This document shows positions 18,262 to 26,339 of a stretch of 64,000 bases of DNA, one piece after another (the first letter of the stretch is position 1; each line of letters starts with the position of its first letter). Source of the DNA: Opitutus sp. GAS368 (GTDB lineage: Bacteria > Verrucomicrobiota > Verrucomicrobiia > Opitutales > Opitutaceae); assembly GCF_900104925.1 (NCBI RefSeq), contig NZ_LT629735.1:2835001-2899000 (forward strand). Reading direction: 5' to 3'. The position numbers were made by a program, and so were the translations under genes. The notes beneath the pieces were generated by a model. It was not told the origin of the DNA, searched no databases, and saw only the letters and a program-made list of their open reading frames with translations.

Positions 18262-18660
18262 ATGAAAATCCCGGCCAGCCTCAAACTGCTCGCCCTCTCG
18301 GCCTTGGCCGGCGGGCTGGCGCTCACCACGGCCGTGGCCATGGGCAAGGTGCTGCAACGCCAGGCGGCCCGCAGTTCACACCAGCAACCGTCGCCGGAGC
18401 GGTTGTTCGAGGCCGCCACGCCGACCTCGCCGGAGCTGGTCGCGCACGGCCGGACCCTGTTCCTCGACAGCTGTGCGCATTGCCACGGGGCGGATGCCCG
18501 GGGCGACGAGGGGCCGGACCTGCACGACGTGCAGGTGAGCGACCGTTATATTGCCAACATCATCACCCATGGCATTCCGCATGAAATGCCCTCGTTCGCG
18601 AAGAAGCACGGTGCCGCCGACCTCGGCGCGCTCACGGCCTACGTGCGGTCGCTGGAGTGA
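18262..18660 (+). CDS. Small c-type cytochrome
   Basis: 132 residues with an N-terminal signal or anchor helix (about 5-27), one haem-binding CAHCHG motif (near residue 71) and a downstream Met ligand in HEMPSFAKK. This is a class I monohaem cytochrome c of the cbb3-subunit/SoxX-like size. It should carry electrons in the periplasm; the donor and acceptor are not evident. Co-transcribed with the DUF2231-like gene. Confidence 0.9.
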   Translation: MKIPASLKLLALSALAGGLALTTAVAMGKVLQRQAARSSHQQPSPERLFEAATPTSPELVAHGRTLFLDSCAHCHGADARGDEGPDLHDVQVSDRYIANIITHGIPHEMPSFAKKHGAADLGALTAYVRSLE

Positions 18661-18668
18661 GTTTGTGC

Positions 18669-19520
18669 TTATAGGCGTGGGATGATGAGCCCCCCATCCA
18701 CCATCACTACTTGGCCGGTGCTGAAGGGGAAATCACCGCGGGCGAGAGCCGCAACTGCTTTGCCGACATCTTCGGGGTAACCCCAGCGGGGCTGGATGCT
18801 CAGGCCTCCGGCGATGAGCTTGTCGTATTTCTCGGTCACGCCGGAGGTCATGTCGGTCTTGATGACACCGGGGCGGACTTCGTAAACGGGGATGCCATTG
18901 GCGCCGAGGCGCGTGGCGAAGAGTTGGGACATCATGCTCAGGCCGGCTTTGGCGATGCAGTATTCGCCGCGGTTGATCGAGACCACCGTCGCGGAAATCG
19001 ACGTGATGTTGATGATGATGGAGGTGAAGGCTGGGTTGGCTTTCCGGGCGGCGACCATGTCGCGGGCGAAGGCCTGGGTGAGGAAGAAGACGCCGCGGAG
19101 ATTCGTGCCGACGACGTGGTCGTAGGATTCTTCGGTGGTCTCGAGCAGGTCGGCGCGGACTTTGGGCGCCACGCCGGCGTTGTTGACCAGAAGGAAACCT
19201 GAAACCTGAGACCTGAAACCTGATCCGCCTTCGCTCTTCAAGCTACGGCGCGACTCGTCCGGATGCTTTGCATCAGGCGAGGAGGCGATGAAATCGTGGG
19301 TAGCCTTGTGGATCGCGGCGCGGCCTTCGGCGGAGCCGATGTCGCCGCGGGCGTAGCCGACGCGGATGCCGTGAGCGCGGAGCTGGGCGAGGGGCTCGGC
19401 GACGGCGGATTCATCGCGCACGCCGTTGATGACAAGGTCCCACTTCTCGGCGGCGAGCTTTTCGGCGATGCCGAAGCCAATGCCGCGTGAACCACCGGTG
19501 ACGAGAGCGACTTTAGACAT
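18669..19520 (-). CDS. Short-chain dehydrogenase with an in-frame repeat insertion
   Basis: 283 residues. A Rossmann SDR with TGGSRGIGFG cofactor motif, NNAG, catalytic Ser in ITSIS and Tyr/Lys in YCIAK. The family (3-oxoacyl-ACP-reductase-like) usually has about 255 residues; the surplus is a stretch of about 30 residues between the third strand region and NNAG encoded by repeat DNA (19191-19275). The catalytic residues are intact. In this sugar locus it may reduce a uronate-derived ketone, but substrate assignment is inference. Confidence 0.85.
   Translation of the reverse strand: MSKVALVTGGSRGIGFGIAEKLAAEKWDLVINGVRDESAVAEPLAQLRAHGIRVGYARGDIGSAEGRAAIHKATHDFIASSPDAKHPDESRRSLKSEGGSGFRSQVSGFLLVNNAGVAPKVRADLLETTEESYDHVVGTNLRGVFFLTQAFARDMVAARKANPAFTSIIINITSISATVVSINRGEYCIAKAGLSMMSQLFATRLGANGIPVYEVRPGVIKTDMTSGVTEKYDKLIAGGLSIQPRWGYPEDVGKAVAALARGDFPFSTGQVVMVDGGLIIPRL
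19191..19275 (-). repeat. Repeat DNA inserted in frame in the SDR gene
   Basis: The segment contains a simple reiterated motif (aaacctgaaacctgagacctg) followed by a tccgccttcgctc...agctacggcg palindrome-like block. It encodes the extra residues KSEGGSGFRSQVSGF just before LLVNNAG. The motif is foreign to SDR proteins, and its length keeps the frame open. Confidence 0.65.
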
Positions 19521-19587
19521 GAGAGGAAGGAGTTAACCACGAATGAACACGAAGAGACGCGAATGAGAAGCCGAACACCCCGGGTTT

Positions 19588-19685
19588 TTAACCACCAATG
19601 GCCACTAATGAATCACTAATCAGGACAGGAGAGCTTGGCCTTTTTGAAATCGGATTAGTGTCAATTAGTGTGGATTAGTGGTTAA
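19588..19685. repeat. Imperfect palindrome (TTAACCACTAAT type)
   Basis: Left arm taaccaccaatggccactaatgaatc... (from 19589) and right arm ...ggattagtggtta (to 19684) pair imperfectly around a 30-nt centre. A partial unit of another repeat (ttaaccacgaatgaacacg, from 19533) lies beside it. The pair fills the gap between the SDR and dehydrogenase genes. Confidence 0.75.
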
Positions 19686-19698
19686 AAGGTTTGGGGAT

Positions 19699-20847
19699 TT
19701 ATTTCAGGACAGGGACGTCGACCCACTTGCGCTCGGCCCAGGACTTCAGGCCGAGCTCGGCGAGCTGCACGCCCTTGGCGCCCTGGAAGAGATCCCATTG
19801 GAACGGCGAGCCGGTGACGACGTGTTTGAGGAAGAGCTCCCACTCGATCTTGAAGGCGTTGTCGTAAACGCCCTGGTCGGGGACGCGCGTCCAGCCGTCC
19901 TTGTATTTGATCGGACTGTCCACGTCGGGATTCCAGAGGCAGCGCGGCGTGGCGGCAAGGGACTGGGCCTTGCAATCGCGCAGACCGGCGACAGCGGAAC
20001 CCATCGTGCCGTCAACCTGGAGGGTGAGCAGGTCGTCGCGGTCGACGCGGACGTCCCACGAGGAGTTGAAGTGGCAGATGACGCCGTTCACGAGCTCGAA
20101 GGTCGCATAGGCGGAGTCGTCGGCGGTGCACTTGTAGGGCTGGCCGGTTTCGTCCCAGCGCTGGGGGATGTGGGTGGCGCCGAGGCAGGTGAGGCTCTTC
20201 ACCTCGCCGAAGAGGTTCTGGATGACATACTGCCAGTGGCAGAGCATGTCGACGATGATGCCGCCGTCGTCCTCCTTGCGGTAGTTCCATGACGGGCGCT
20301 GGAGCTTCTCGTGCTCGCCGGTGAAGACCCAGTAGCCGAACTCGCCGCGGACGGAGAGGATTTTGCCGAAGAAGCCGGTGTCGATGAGGTATTTCAGCTT
20401 CACGAGGCCGGGCAGCCAGAGCTTGTCCTGCACGACGCCGTGCTTGAGGCCGGCGGCCTTGACCTCCTTCGCGAGGGCGAGGGCCTCGGCGGAGGTGGTG
20501 GCGGTGGGCTTCTCGCAGTAGATGTGTTTCTTCGCGGCGATGGCCTTGCGGACGCCGATGGGGCGCTGGCCGGTGAGGGTGGCGTCGAAGTAGATCTGGT
20601 TGGCGGGGTTCGCCAGCTCGGCGTCGAGGTTGGCCGAGATGCGCGCGACGCCGGTGCGGGCGGCGAGGGCCTTCAGCTTCTCCTCGCTGCGGCCGACGAG
20701 GACCGGGTCAGGCATGATGACCTCGGAGTCGGAGAGCTTCACGCCGCCCTGATCGATGATGGCCTTGATGGAGCGGATGAGGTGCTGGTTGGTGCCCATG
20801 CGTCCCGTGACGCCGTTCATGATGATGCCGATTTTGTGAGTCTTCAT
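19699..20847 (-). CDS. Gfo/Idh/MocA-family oxidoreductase
   Basis: 382 residues. An N-terminal NAD(P)-binding Rossmann fold (IGIIMNGVTGRMG, then HIYCEKPTATT with the hallmark EKP near residue 122) and a C-terminal alpha/beta dimerisation domain. Members oxidise sugars, inositols or pseudo-sugars. The start MKTHKIG at 20847 puts the dinucleotide fold at the N-terminus. It sits with a TIM-barrel isomerase and uronide-processing genes, so a role in acidic sugar catabolism is likely but the substrate is unknown. Confidence 0.9.
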   Translation of the reverse strand: MKTHKIGIIMNGVTGRMGTNQHLIRSIKAIIDQGGVKLSDSEVIMPDPVLVGRSEEKLKALAARTGVARISANLDAELANPANQIYFDATLTGQRPIGVRKAIAAKKHIYCEKPTATTSAEALALAKEVKAAGLKHGVVQDKLWLPGLVKLKYLIDTGFFGKILSVRGEFGYWVFTGEHEKLQRPSWNYRKEDDGGIIVDMLCHWQYVIQNLFGEVKSLTCLGATHIPQRWDETGQPYKCTADDSAYATFELVNGVICHFNSSWDVRVDRDDLLTLQVDGTMGSAVAGLRDCKAQSLAATPRCLWNPDVDSPIKYKDGWTRVPDQGVYDNAFKIEWELFLKHVVTGSPFQWDLFQGAKGVQLAELGLKSWAERKWVDVPVLK

Positions 20848-20875
20848 ACGGTATTGGTGAAAGTGGTTAGAATTT

Positions 20876-20972
20876 TTTGTCACAGAGGACACGGAGGAGA
20901 CACAGAGTTTAGGGAGGATATTAAGGAAACTCGGTGCCCTCTGTGGTTTTTCCGTGTTCTCTGTGTCAAAAA
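20876..20972. repeat. Imperfect palindrome (CACAGAGGACACGGAG type)
   Basis: Arms cacagaggacacggaggag (20881 on) and ctctgtggtttttccgtgttctctgtg (to 20967) pair across about 30 nt. Same family as 23306-23395 and related to the ACACGGAGG repeats at 52.5 kb. Confidence 0.8.
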
Positions 20973-20985
20973 GAGATGGGATTGA

Positions 20986-21804
20986 TCACGCGTGGTCCTT
21001 ATAGGCTTGGACGATTTTCTTGAGATAGTCGTCTTGGTCCATGGCCCAGAGGCGGTTTGAGAACACTTCCACTTCATTGAAACCCTTGAAGCCGGCGGCC
21101 TCGGCCCAGGCGCGGATCCGGCGGAGCGGGATGCAACCCTCGCCCATGAGGCCGCGGTCGTTGAGCAGGTCGGTGGTCGGCGTGCGCCAGTCGCAGACGT
21201 GGTAGGCGAAGAGGGCCTTCAGTTTGCCGCAACGGGCGATCTCGGTCTCAAGCGCCGGGTCCCACCAGAGATGATAGACGTCCGCGGCGACGCCGATGTA
21301 AGGCGAGTGGATGGCCTCGACCATGTCGTTGGCCTGGCCGAGGGTGTTCACGGCTGAGCGTGAGTCGGCATACATCGGGTGCAGCGGCTCGATGGCGAGC
21401 TTTACGTTGGCGGCCTGACAATCGGGCAGGAGGGCGGCGATGCCGTCCTGGATTTGTTTGCGCGACTCGGTCAGCGGCTGGCCGGGGACGGCACCGCAGA
21501 CGAGAACGATGAGCGGCGCGCCGAGCGCGTGGGCCTCGTCGATGGCCTTGCGGTTGTCATCGAGCGCCTTGGCGCGATCGGCGGCGGTGGCGGCGGGAAA
21601 GAAACCGCCGCGGCAGAGGGAGACGATGGACAGGCCGTGGTCGCGCAGGAGCTGGCCGGTTTGCTTGATGTCGCGGCCGGCGAGCGTGTCGCGCCAGACG
21701 GTGATGCCCTTCACGCCAGCGGCGGCGAACTTGGCGGCAGACGTCTCGATCGCCCACGACTTGGTGGTGATGGTATGGATCGCGAGGCGGTCAAGAGGAG
21801 CCAT
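20986..21804 (-). CDS. Sugar phosphate isomerase/epimerase (AP endonuclease 2-like TIM barrel)
   Basis: 272 residues with the xylose-isomerase-like TIM barrel and metal ligands expected in LAIEPLHP, DVYHLWWDP, and HVCDWRTP, plus a late Glu in NEVEVFS. Often paired with Gfo/Idh dehydrogenases for keto-sugar isomerisation or epimerisation. It lies upstream of the dehydrogenase with a repeat in the 138-bp gap. Confidence 0.9.
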   Translation of the reverse strand: MAPLDRLAIHTITTKSWAIETSAAKFAAAGVKGITVWRDTLAGRDIKQTGQLLRDHGLSIVSLCRGGFFPAATAADRAKALDDNRKAIDEAHALGAPLIVLVCGAVPGQPLTESRKQIQDGIAALLPDCQAANVKLAIEPLHPMYADSRSAVNTLGQANDMVEAIHSPYIGVAADVYHLWWDPALETEIARCGKLKALFAYHVCDWRTPTTDLLNDRGLMGEGCIPLRRIRAWAEAAGFKGFNEVEVFSNRLWAMDQDDYLKKIVQAYKDHA

Positions 21805-21906
21805 AAGCGGTAAGCAACAAGCTTTAAGCTGAGTTAGCTGAGGAGGAGAAAAGAAGTTTGGTTCGGAAGCTTACAGCTTGGCGCTTAAAGCTTATAGCTG
21901 CTGCGC
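21805..21906. repeat. Imperfect palindrome (AAGCTTTAAGCTG type)
   Basis: taagcaacaagctttaagctg near 21811 and its imperfect inverse cagcttggcgcttaaagcttatagc near 21875 fill nearly the whole gap between the isomerase and GH88 genes. Confidence 0.7.
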
Positions 21907-23289
21907 TCAACCGCGCAGGCAGCCAAAGAAAGTGTAGTATTTCTCGCCGCGGATGATGCGCTGCAGGTAGAGCGCGGCCTCGCGGAGGTGGTAGTCGCCC
22001 CAGAGGCAGGCCTCGCCGCACGGGACCTTGCGGCCGACGGGGATGTGGTCCCAGCCGTTCGGGCGGTGATAGACGGAATGGAGCAGCAATCCCTGGTGAT
22101 TCGGCGCGGTGCCGAGATAGGGCTCGGCGAGCAGCGTGCGCATCGTGGTGAGGCCGGCCTGCCAGTATTTTTTGCCCTCGGCGGTCTCGGTGCCGAGGTA
22201 GCGGCCAAGCCGGAACAAGCCCTGCACGCCGATGGCGGCGGCGGAGCTGTCGACGGGCTCGAAATCATTGAACGGTTCCGCGTTGCGCGCGCGCCAGTCG
22301 CCGAGCTGGCCGAGGTGCGGGGCGCCGCCGTCCCAGTAGGGGATGCCGTCGAGCGCGGTGTTGGCGATGAACCAATCGCAGGTGGCCTTGGCGCCCTTGA
22401 GCATCTGGTCGCGGAGCTTCGCCTTGCCGCCGAAGGGCGCGAGGGCGGCCTCGGAGACGGTGTCGAGGAACTCGAGCTCCTCGGCAAAGCCGACCATGGC
22501 CCACGCGAGGCCGCGCGTCCAGGTGGTGAAGCCGGAGAAACCCTGCTGAGAGTTGGGGCAGCGGTAGCGGCCGTCGTTCGGGTTGAAGATGGCCTCGTGG
22601 GTCGTGCGACCGCGCTCGGCGGGAACGTCGTAGCTGTCACGGCCCTCGCCGTAGAAGATGGAATATTTCGCCGTGGCGTCGATGTGCTGCAGGCCGCGCT
22701 CGAGCAGGGAGTGCGCGGCGTCGTTCTCGCCCATGAGGCGGTGACCGAGGGCGTGGGCGACCATCACGATGCGGACCGAGCGGATGGTGTCGACGAAGAG
22801 GGAATGCGGGCCATTGAAGGAGTAGATGTAGCCTCCGCCCCCGTTGATCTTCGACCAGCGGGCGGCCTGGATGGCGCCGGATACCTTGAGCGCCAGCTCG
22901 CAGGACTCGATCTGGTCGGCGGGCAACCTGCCCTCGCGCTGGAGGCGCAGCCAGTTGCCGTAGGTGCTGAGATTGTTGAAGCCGTGGTCGTGCACGCCGG
23001 TGTGCGAGACGTGCGAAGCCATGCGCTTCGTGGTGTAGTCGGCGCCGCGCTTCGCGAAGGCCTTGTCGCCGGTGGCGTCGAACTGCAGCAGGTCGGAGCC
23101 ATACAGGAAGCCCTCGGTCCATTCGGTCCAGCCGCGCGCGGTGTATTGGCCGGCAACGGTGAACACCGGCGCGCCCTTGGCCGGATCGTAGTCGCGGTGG
23201 ATGAGATTGAGTTTGTCGCCGGAGACCTGCCAGAAATTCTCGAGGGCGGGGGCGAGCGCGGCGGCGTTGAGGGTTTGGTCAACTTTCAT
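21907..23289 (-). CDS. Glycoside hydrolase family 88-like unsaturated glucuronyl hydrolase
   Basis: 460 residues, an (alpha/alpha)6-barrel. WTEGFLYGSDLLQFDATGD and VHDHGFNN correspond to the family's WTxGF and HDxGF motifs that carry the catalytic Asp residues; a later HGSQ-like region and RCPNSQQGFSGFTTWTRGLAW fit GH88 too. These enzymes hydrate and cleave the unsaturated uronic acid left at the non-reducing end by polysaccharide lyases. No signal peptide is present, so it acts in the cytoplasm on imported oligosaccharides, consistent with the nearby lyase and symporter. Confidence 0.85.
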   Translation of the reverse strand: MKVDQTLNAAALAPALENFWQVSGDKLNLIHRDYDPAKGAPVFTVAGQYTARGWTEWTEGFLYGSDLLQFDATGDKAFAKRGADYTTKRMASHVSHTGVHDHGFNNLSTYGNWLRLQREGRLPADQIESCELALKVSGAIQAARWSKINGGGGYIYSFNGPHSLFVDTIRSVRIVMVAHALGHRLMGENDAAHSLLERGLQHIDATAKYSIFYGEGRDSYDVPAERGRTTHEAIFNPNDGRYRCPNSQQGFSGFTTWTRGLAWAMVGFAEELEFLDTVSEAALAPFGGKAKLRDQMLKGAKATCDWFIANTALDGIPYWDGGAPHLGQLGDWRARNAEPFNDFEPVDSSAAAIGVQGLFRLGRYLGTETAEGKKYWQAGLTTMRTLLAEPYLGTAPNHQGLLLHSVYHRPNGWDHIPVGRKVPCGEACLWGDYHLREAALYLQRIIRGEKYYTFFGCLRG

Positions 23290-23305
23290 GACGGAAGAAA
23301 GATTT

Positions 23306-23395
23306 TGTCACAGAGAACACAGAGGAGACACGGAGTTTGGGGAGGATTAAACGATGCTCTGAGTGCTCTGTGGATCTCGGTGCTCTCTGTGTCGA
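23306..23395. repeat. Imperfect palindrome (CACAGAGAACACAGAGG type)
   Basis: Arms cacagagaacacagaggag (23310 on) and ctctgtggatctcggtgctctctgtg (to 23392), in the gap between the GH88 and XRE-cupin genes. Same family as 20876-20972. Confidence 0.8.
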
Positions 23396-23410
23396 AGATC
23401 GGATGTATGA

Positions 23411-23989
23411 TTAGTAACGTTTGTCTTTTCGCAGGTGGAGGATGATGAACTTGGAGTCGGCGAGGGACTCGTAGGTGTGCTGCTGGATGGCGTCGAATTG
23501 CATGCACTGGCCGGTCTCGAGCACGCATTCCTCGTGCGGGAGGGTGAGGCGCAGCTTGCCCTCGAGCACCCAGCAGACCTCGGTGTCGTCGTGGTGGATC
23601 TCGGGACGTGAGACCTTGGAGCTGGCCGGAGCCGTGCCGAGGAAAGCCACGACGTTGGCGAAGCGGATCTGGCGGAACTTGAACTCGCCGGAGCGGTGGA
23701 AGTCTTCCGTGGAGCGGTGCGCAAGAGGCGACTCGGCCAGGGCGAGCAGGTCGGTGGCGCTCATGCCGAAGGCGCGGCCGAGACGGTAAAGGGTGTCGAG
23801 TTCGGCCGACTGCTGGTTGCGCTCCAGCTTGGAGATGACCGGCGCGGAGACGCCGGAAGCCTCGGACAAGTCGGCCAGCGTCATCTCGTGCTGCTCGCGC
23901 AGGCGGCGCAGCACACTGAAGTCGAACTTGGCGGGCGGGGTGGCCAAAGCGGCGCAGAGGCTTGCGGAGCCTGTTTTCTTGGCAAGCAA
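23411..23989 (-). CDS. XRE-family regulator with C-terminal cupin domain
   Basis: 192 residues: an HTH_3 domain (about 25-85, LRRLREQHEMTLADLSEASGVSAPVISKLERNQ) and a cupin (about 105-188) with EIHHDDTEVCWVLEGKLRL, whose His/Glu residues can bind metal or a small ligand. Regulators of this layout commonly sense sugar acids or amino compounds. Position between GH88 and the alginate lyase, on the same strand, suggests it controls this locus. Confidence 0.9.
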   Translation of the reverse strand: MLAKKTGSASLCAALATPPAKFDFSVLRRLREQHEMTLADLSEASGVSAPVISKLERNQQSAELDTLYRLGRAFGMSATDLLALAESPLAHRSTEDFHRSGEFKFRQIRFANVVAFLGTAPASSKVSRPEIHHDDTEVCWVLEGKLRLTLPHEECVLETGQCMQFDAIQQHTYESLADSKFIILHLRKDKRY

Positions 23990-24059
23990 TAAATTGATTC
24001 TATTTTAACTCCAAAGAAACAACCCCCGGGCAACCGCCGGGGACAACGACTTGACGGAC

Positions 24060-25121
24060 CTAAGGTTTGGCGTTCGCCGCCGCCTCGGCGAGCAGCGCGT
24101 CGAGGAAGCCCCTGGGCAGTTTCTCGTTCTGCGAGGTCGGCCACTTTTCCGGCGCCTGGTTGTAGGGCTTCAGGAAATCGAGCGCCTGGCGCAGGCTGGC
24201 GCCATTGGGCGCGGTGTAGTTCCAGAGATCGAGGCCGAGGGCGGCGGCGTGCCGGGCAACGACGGCCTGCGCCTCGAGATTGAAGCGGCTGTAACCGAGC
24301 CCGTCGACGCGGCGGATTTCCTCGGGCTGGCTGCCATCGGGCCGGATCTGGGCGGCGATGCGCGCCTTGTCCTCTTCGCACAGGGCGCGCGCGAGGTCGT
24401 CCCGGCCGACATAGCGGGCCATGGGGATGACCTGGGCGAGATACCAGGAGCCGTGGTTGTTCTTGGCGGCGTGCTCCTCCAAGGCGGTCTTCGCGGTGCC
24501 GAACCAGTGGAGGTAGGCGGTGAACCACTCGCGGATGGCGGCGTGCTCGGCCGGGGTCAGGGCGGGCGAATCCTCGAGCAGGCGCAGGCTGTCGATCACC
24601 TGGGCGAAGGCGCGGGTGTCGAGCATGCCCGCCGGGCTGCCGTGGTTGTGGTCATGACCGAGGCGCACCTGGGCGTATTCCAGGTTCGGGTTCATGTGCG
24701 TGGCGGGGGTGACGAACCAGGCGCGCAGCCATTCGCCGGCGCGACGGGCCGCGGCCTCGTCATGGTGCAGGCGCCACGCGGCGGCCAGTGCGCCGACGTT
24801 GTCAGCAAGCTGATCGATGCGGTGGCGGTCGCCGCGGGCGACCTGCTCGCGGTTGTGCTTTCCGTCGTGGCCGACGTAGGGCAGGCCGTCAGGCTTGGTC
24901 GGGTCGGGCCAGTAATAGCGGGCGTAGCTTATGTAATCGTGGATGTCGCCGCTCGCCGGCAGCTGGGTCTTCTCGGCGACGGTGGTGATGGGCGCTCTCA
25001 GGGCCGCCGGGGCCTTGGCGGCCAGCGCCGCGAGTTCGGCCTGGTTCAGATAGTAGGGCTCGGCGGCGGTCGCGGCGGATACGAGCAAGGAGGCGGGCAG
25101 GAGGATGCGGGGTATGATCAT
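24060..25121 (-). CDS. Exported alginate lyase family protein
   Basis: 353 residues. A signal peptide (MIIPRILLPASLLVSAATAA) and an all-alpha alginate-lyase domain (PF05426-type) with the catalytic-region motif KNNHGSWY (Asn-His) and a downstream RVDGLGYSRFN segment containing the expected Tyr. It should cleave alginate or a related polyuronate by beta-elimination in the periplasm, producing the unsaturated ends that a GH88 enzyme removes. The start at 25121 is fixed by the signal peptide; the frame is open far upstream through the next gene's antisense. Confidence 0.87.
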   Translation of the reverse strand: MIIPRILLPASLLVSAATAAEPYYLNQAELAALAAKAPAALRAPITTVAEKTQLPASGDIHDYISYARYYWPDPTKPDGLPYVGHDGKHNREQVARGDRHRIDQLADNVGALAAAWRLHHDEAAARRAGEWLRAWFVTPATHMNPNLEYAQVRLGHDHNHGSPAGMLDTRAFAQVIDSLRLLEDSPALTPAEHAAIREWFTAYLHWFGTAKTALEEHAAKNNHGSWYLAQVIPMARYVGRDDLARALCEEDKARIAAQIRPDGSQPEEIRRVDGLGYSRFNLEAQAVVARHAAALGLDLWNYTAPNGASLRQALDFLKPYNQAPEKWPTSQNEKLPRGFLDALLAEAAANAKP

Positions 25122-25159
25122 GGATGGTGAAGGGGTCCGGCCGCGCGGCGGCTGCACGA

Positions 25160-26170
25160 TCACGTGGAGTTGTCGTAGACCGTCGGGGTGATGACGGCCC
25201 GCAACGGCCGGTCCTCGGCGTAAGCCTGGATATTTTCCAATGCGAACGCGCCCGCGTCGCGCCGCCGGTCGGTGGTGGGGCCGGCGAGATGCGGGGTGAG
25301 CGTGACGTTGGCCAGGCCGCGCAGGCCGGAATCGATCGGCAACGGCTCGACGGCGAAGACATCGAGGCCCATGCTGATGCGGCCCTCCTGCGCGACGCGC
25401 ACCAGGCCCGGTTCGTCGACGACGGCGCCGCGGCCGACGTTGACGAAGACGCCGCCCGGCGGGATCAGGCGCAGGTGCTTCTCGGTCACGCTGCCGGTGG
25501 TCGCCGGGATGAGCGGGGCGAGTTCGACGATGATGTCGTTGTTGGCGAACAGATCCTCCAGCGACGTGGCGTGCTTGATGCCGTAGCGCGCCTCGGTGGC
25601 CGCGTCGAGGTCGGGGGCAAAGGCCGAGACGGTGCAGCCGAAGGGCGCGAGGAGCTTGAGGAGCTCGCGCGAGACGAGGCCGAAACCGTGCAGGCCGACA
25701 CGCCGGCCGTAGAGCGAGGCGGTTTCCGCGCTGCCGTTTTTCCAGCCGCCCTCGCGGTGCATGACGAGCGTCCAATGGGTGGCGCGGCGCAGGCAGGAGA
25801 GGATGTGGAACAGCGCCCACTCGGCGACGATGCGGCTGATGGAGCCGCCCCAGTTGGAGACGATCAGGCCGGCAGCGACTTGCTCGCGCGTGACGAGCTT
25901 CTTGACCGAGCCCGCGAGATGGCAGACGTAGCGGAGATTGGGCGGCAGGCGCTCCGGCAACGGCGGCGTCTTCCAGCAGGTGACCAGCACCTCCGGGTTG
26001 GCGGCGGCGAGGAGGCGGTGAAACTCCGCGGCGGACAGGCTGGCCGGGTCGACATGCGCGAAGCGCCCGGGCAGGGCGCGCAACCGGCCCCAAAGCGGCT
26101 CCGGCAGGAACTCGGCAATTTCCTGGACGCAGAGGGCGGCGAGAAGTGAAGCGGGGCGCGGCATGGGCAT
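25160..26170 (-). CDS. D-isomer-specific 2-hydroxyacid dehydrogenase
   Basis: 336 residues. The NAD domain has GLHGFGLVSRELL in place of the usual GxGxxG, and the catalytic set is present: Arg in VNVGRGAVVDE, Glu in DVFAVEPLP and His in LTPHLAGPT. It reduces a 2-keto acid or oxidises its D-hydroxyacid; in this locus a sugar-acid-derived keto acid is plausible. It lies 38 bp upstream of the lyase gene on the same strand. Confidence 0.9.
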   Translation of the reverse strand: MPMPRPASLLAALCVQEIAEFLPEPLWGRLRALPGRFAHVDPASLSAAEFHRLLAAANPEVLVTCWKTPPLPERLPPNLRYVCHLAGSVKKLVTREQVAAGLIVSNWGGSISRIVAEWALFHILSCLRRATHWTLVMHREGGWKNGSAETASLYGRRVGLHGFGLVSRELLKLLAPFGCTVSAFAPDLDAATEARYGIKHATSLEDLFANNDIIVELAPLIPATTGSVTEKHLRLIPPGGVFVNVGRGAVVDEPGLVRVAQEGRISMGLDVFAVEPLPIDSGLRGLANVTLTPHLAGPTTDRRRDAGAFALENIQAYAEDRPLRAVITPTVYDNST

Positions 26171-26339
26171 GCTATCCGGGAGCGGTGCAGGGCCGCAGCG
26201 TCGGCAAATGCGGCGGGGCAGCGTCCACCCTGATGGGTGCGCCGGATAGGGTAGGGAGGTAAAAGCACGGGCTTTCCACGAGAGTCAGGCATAGTGTGGC
26301 GGTTGGGTGCAAAAAGGCAGGATATCGTCGGTTAGATAG

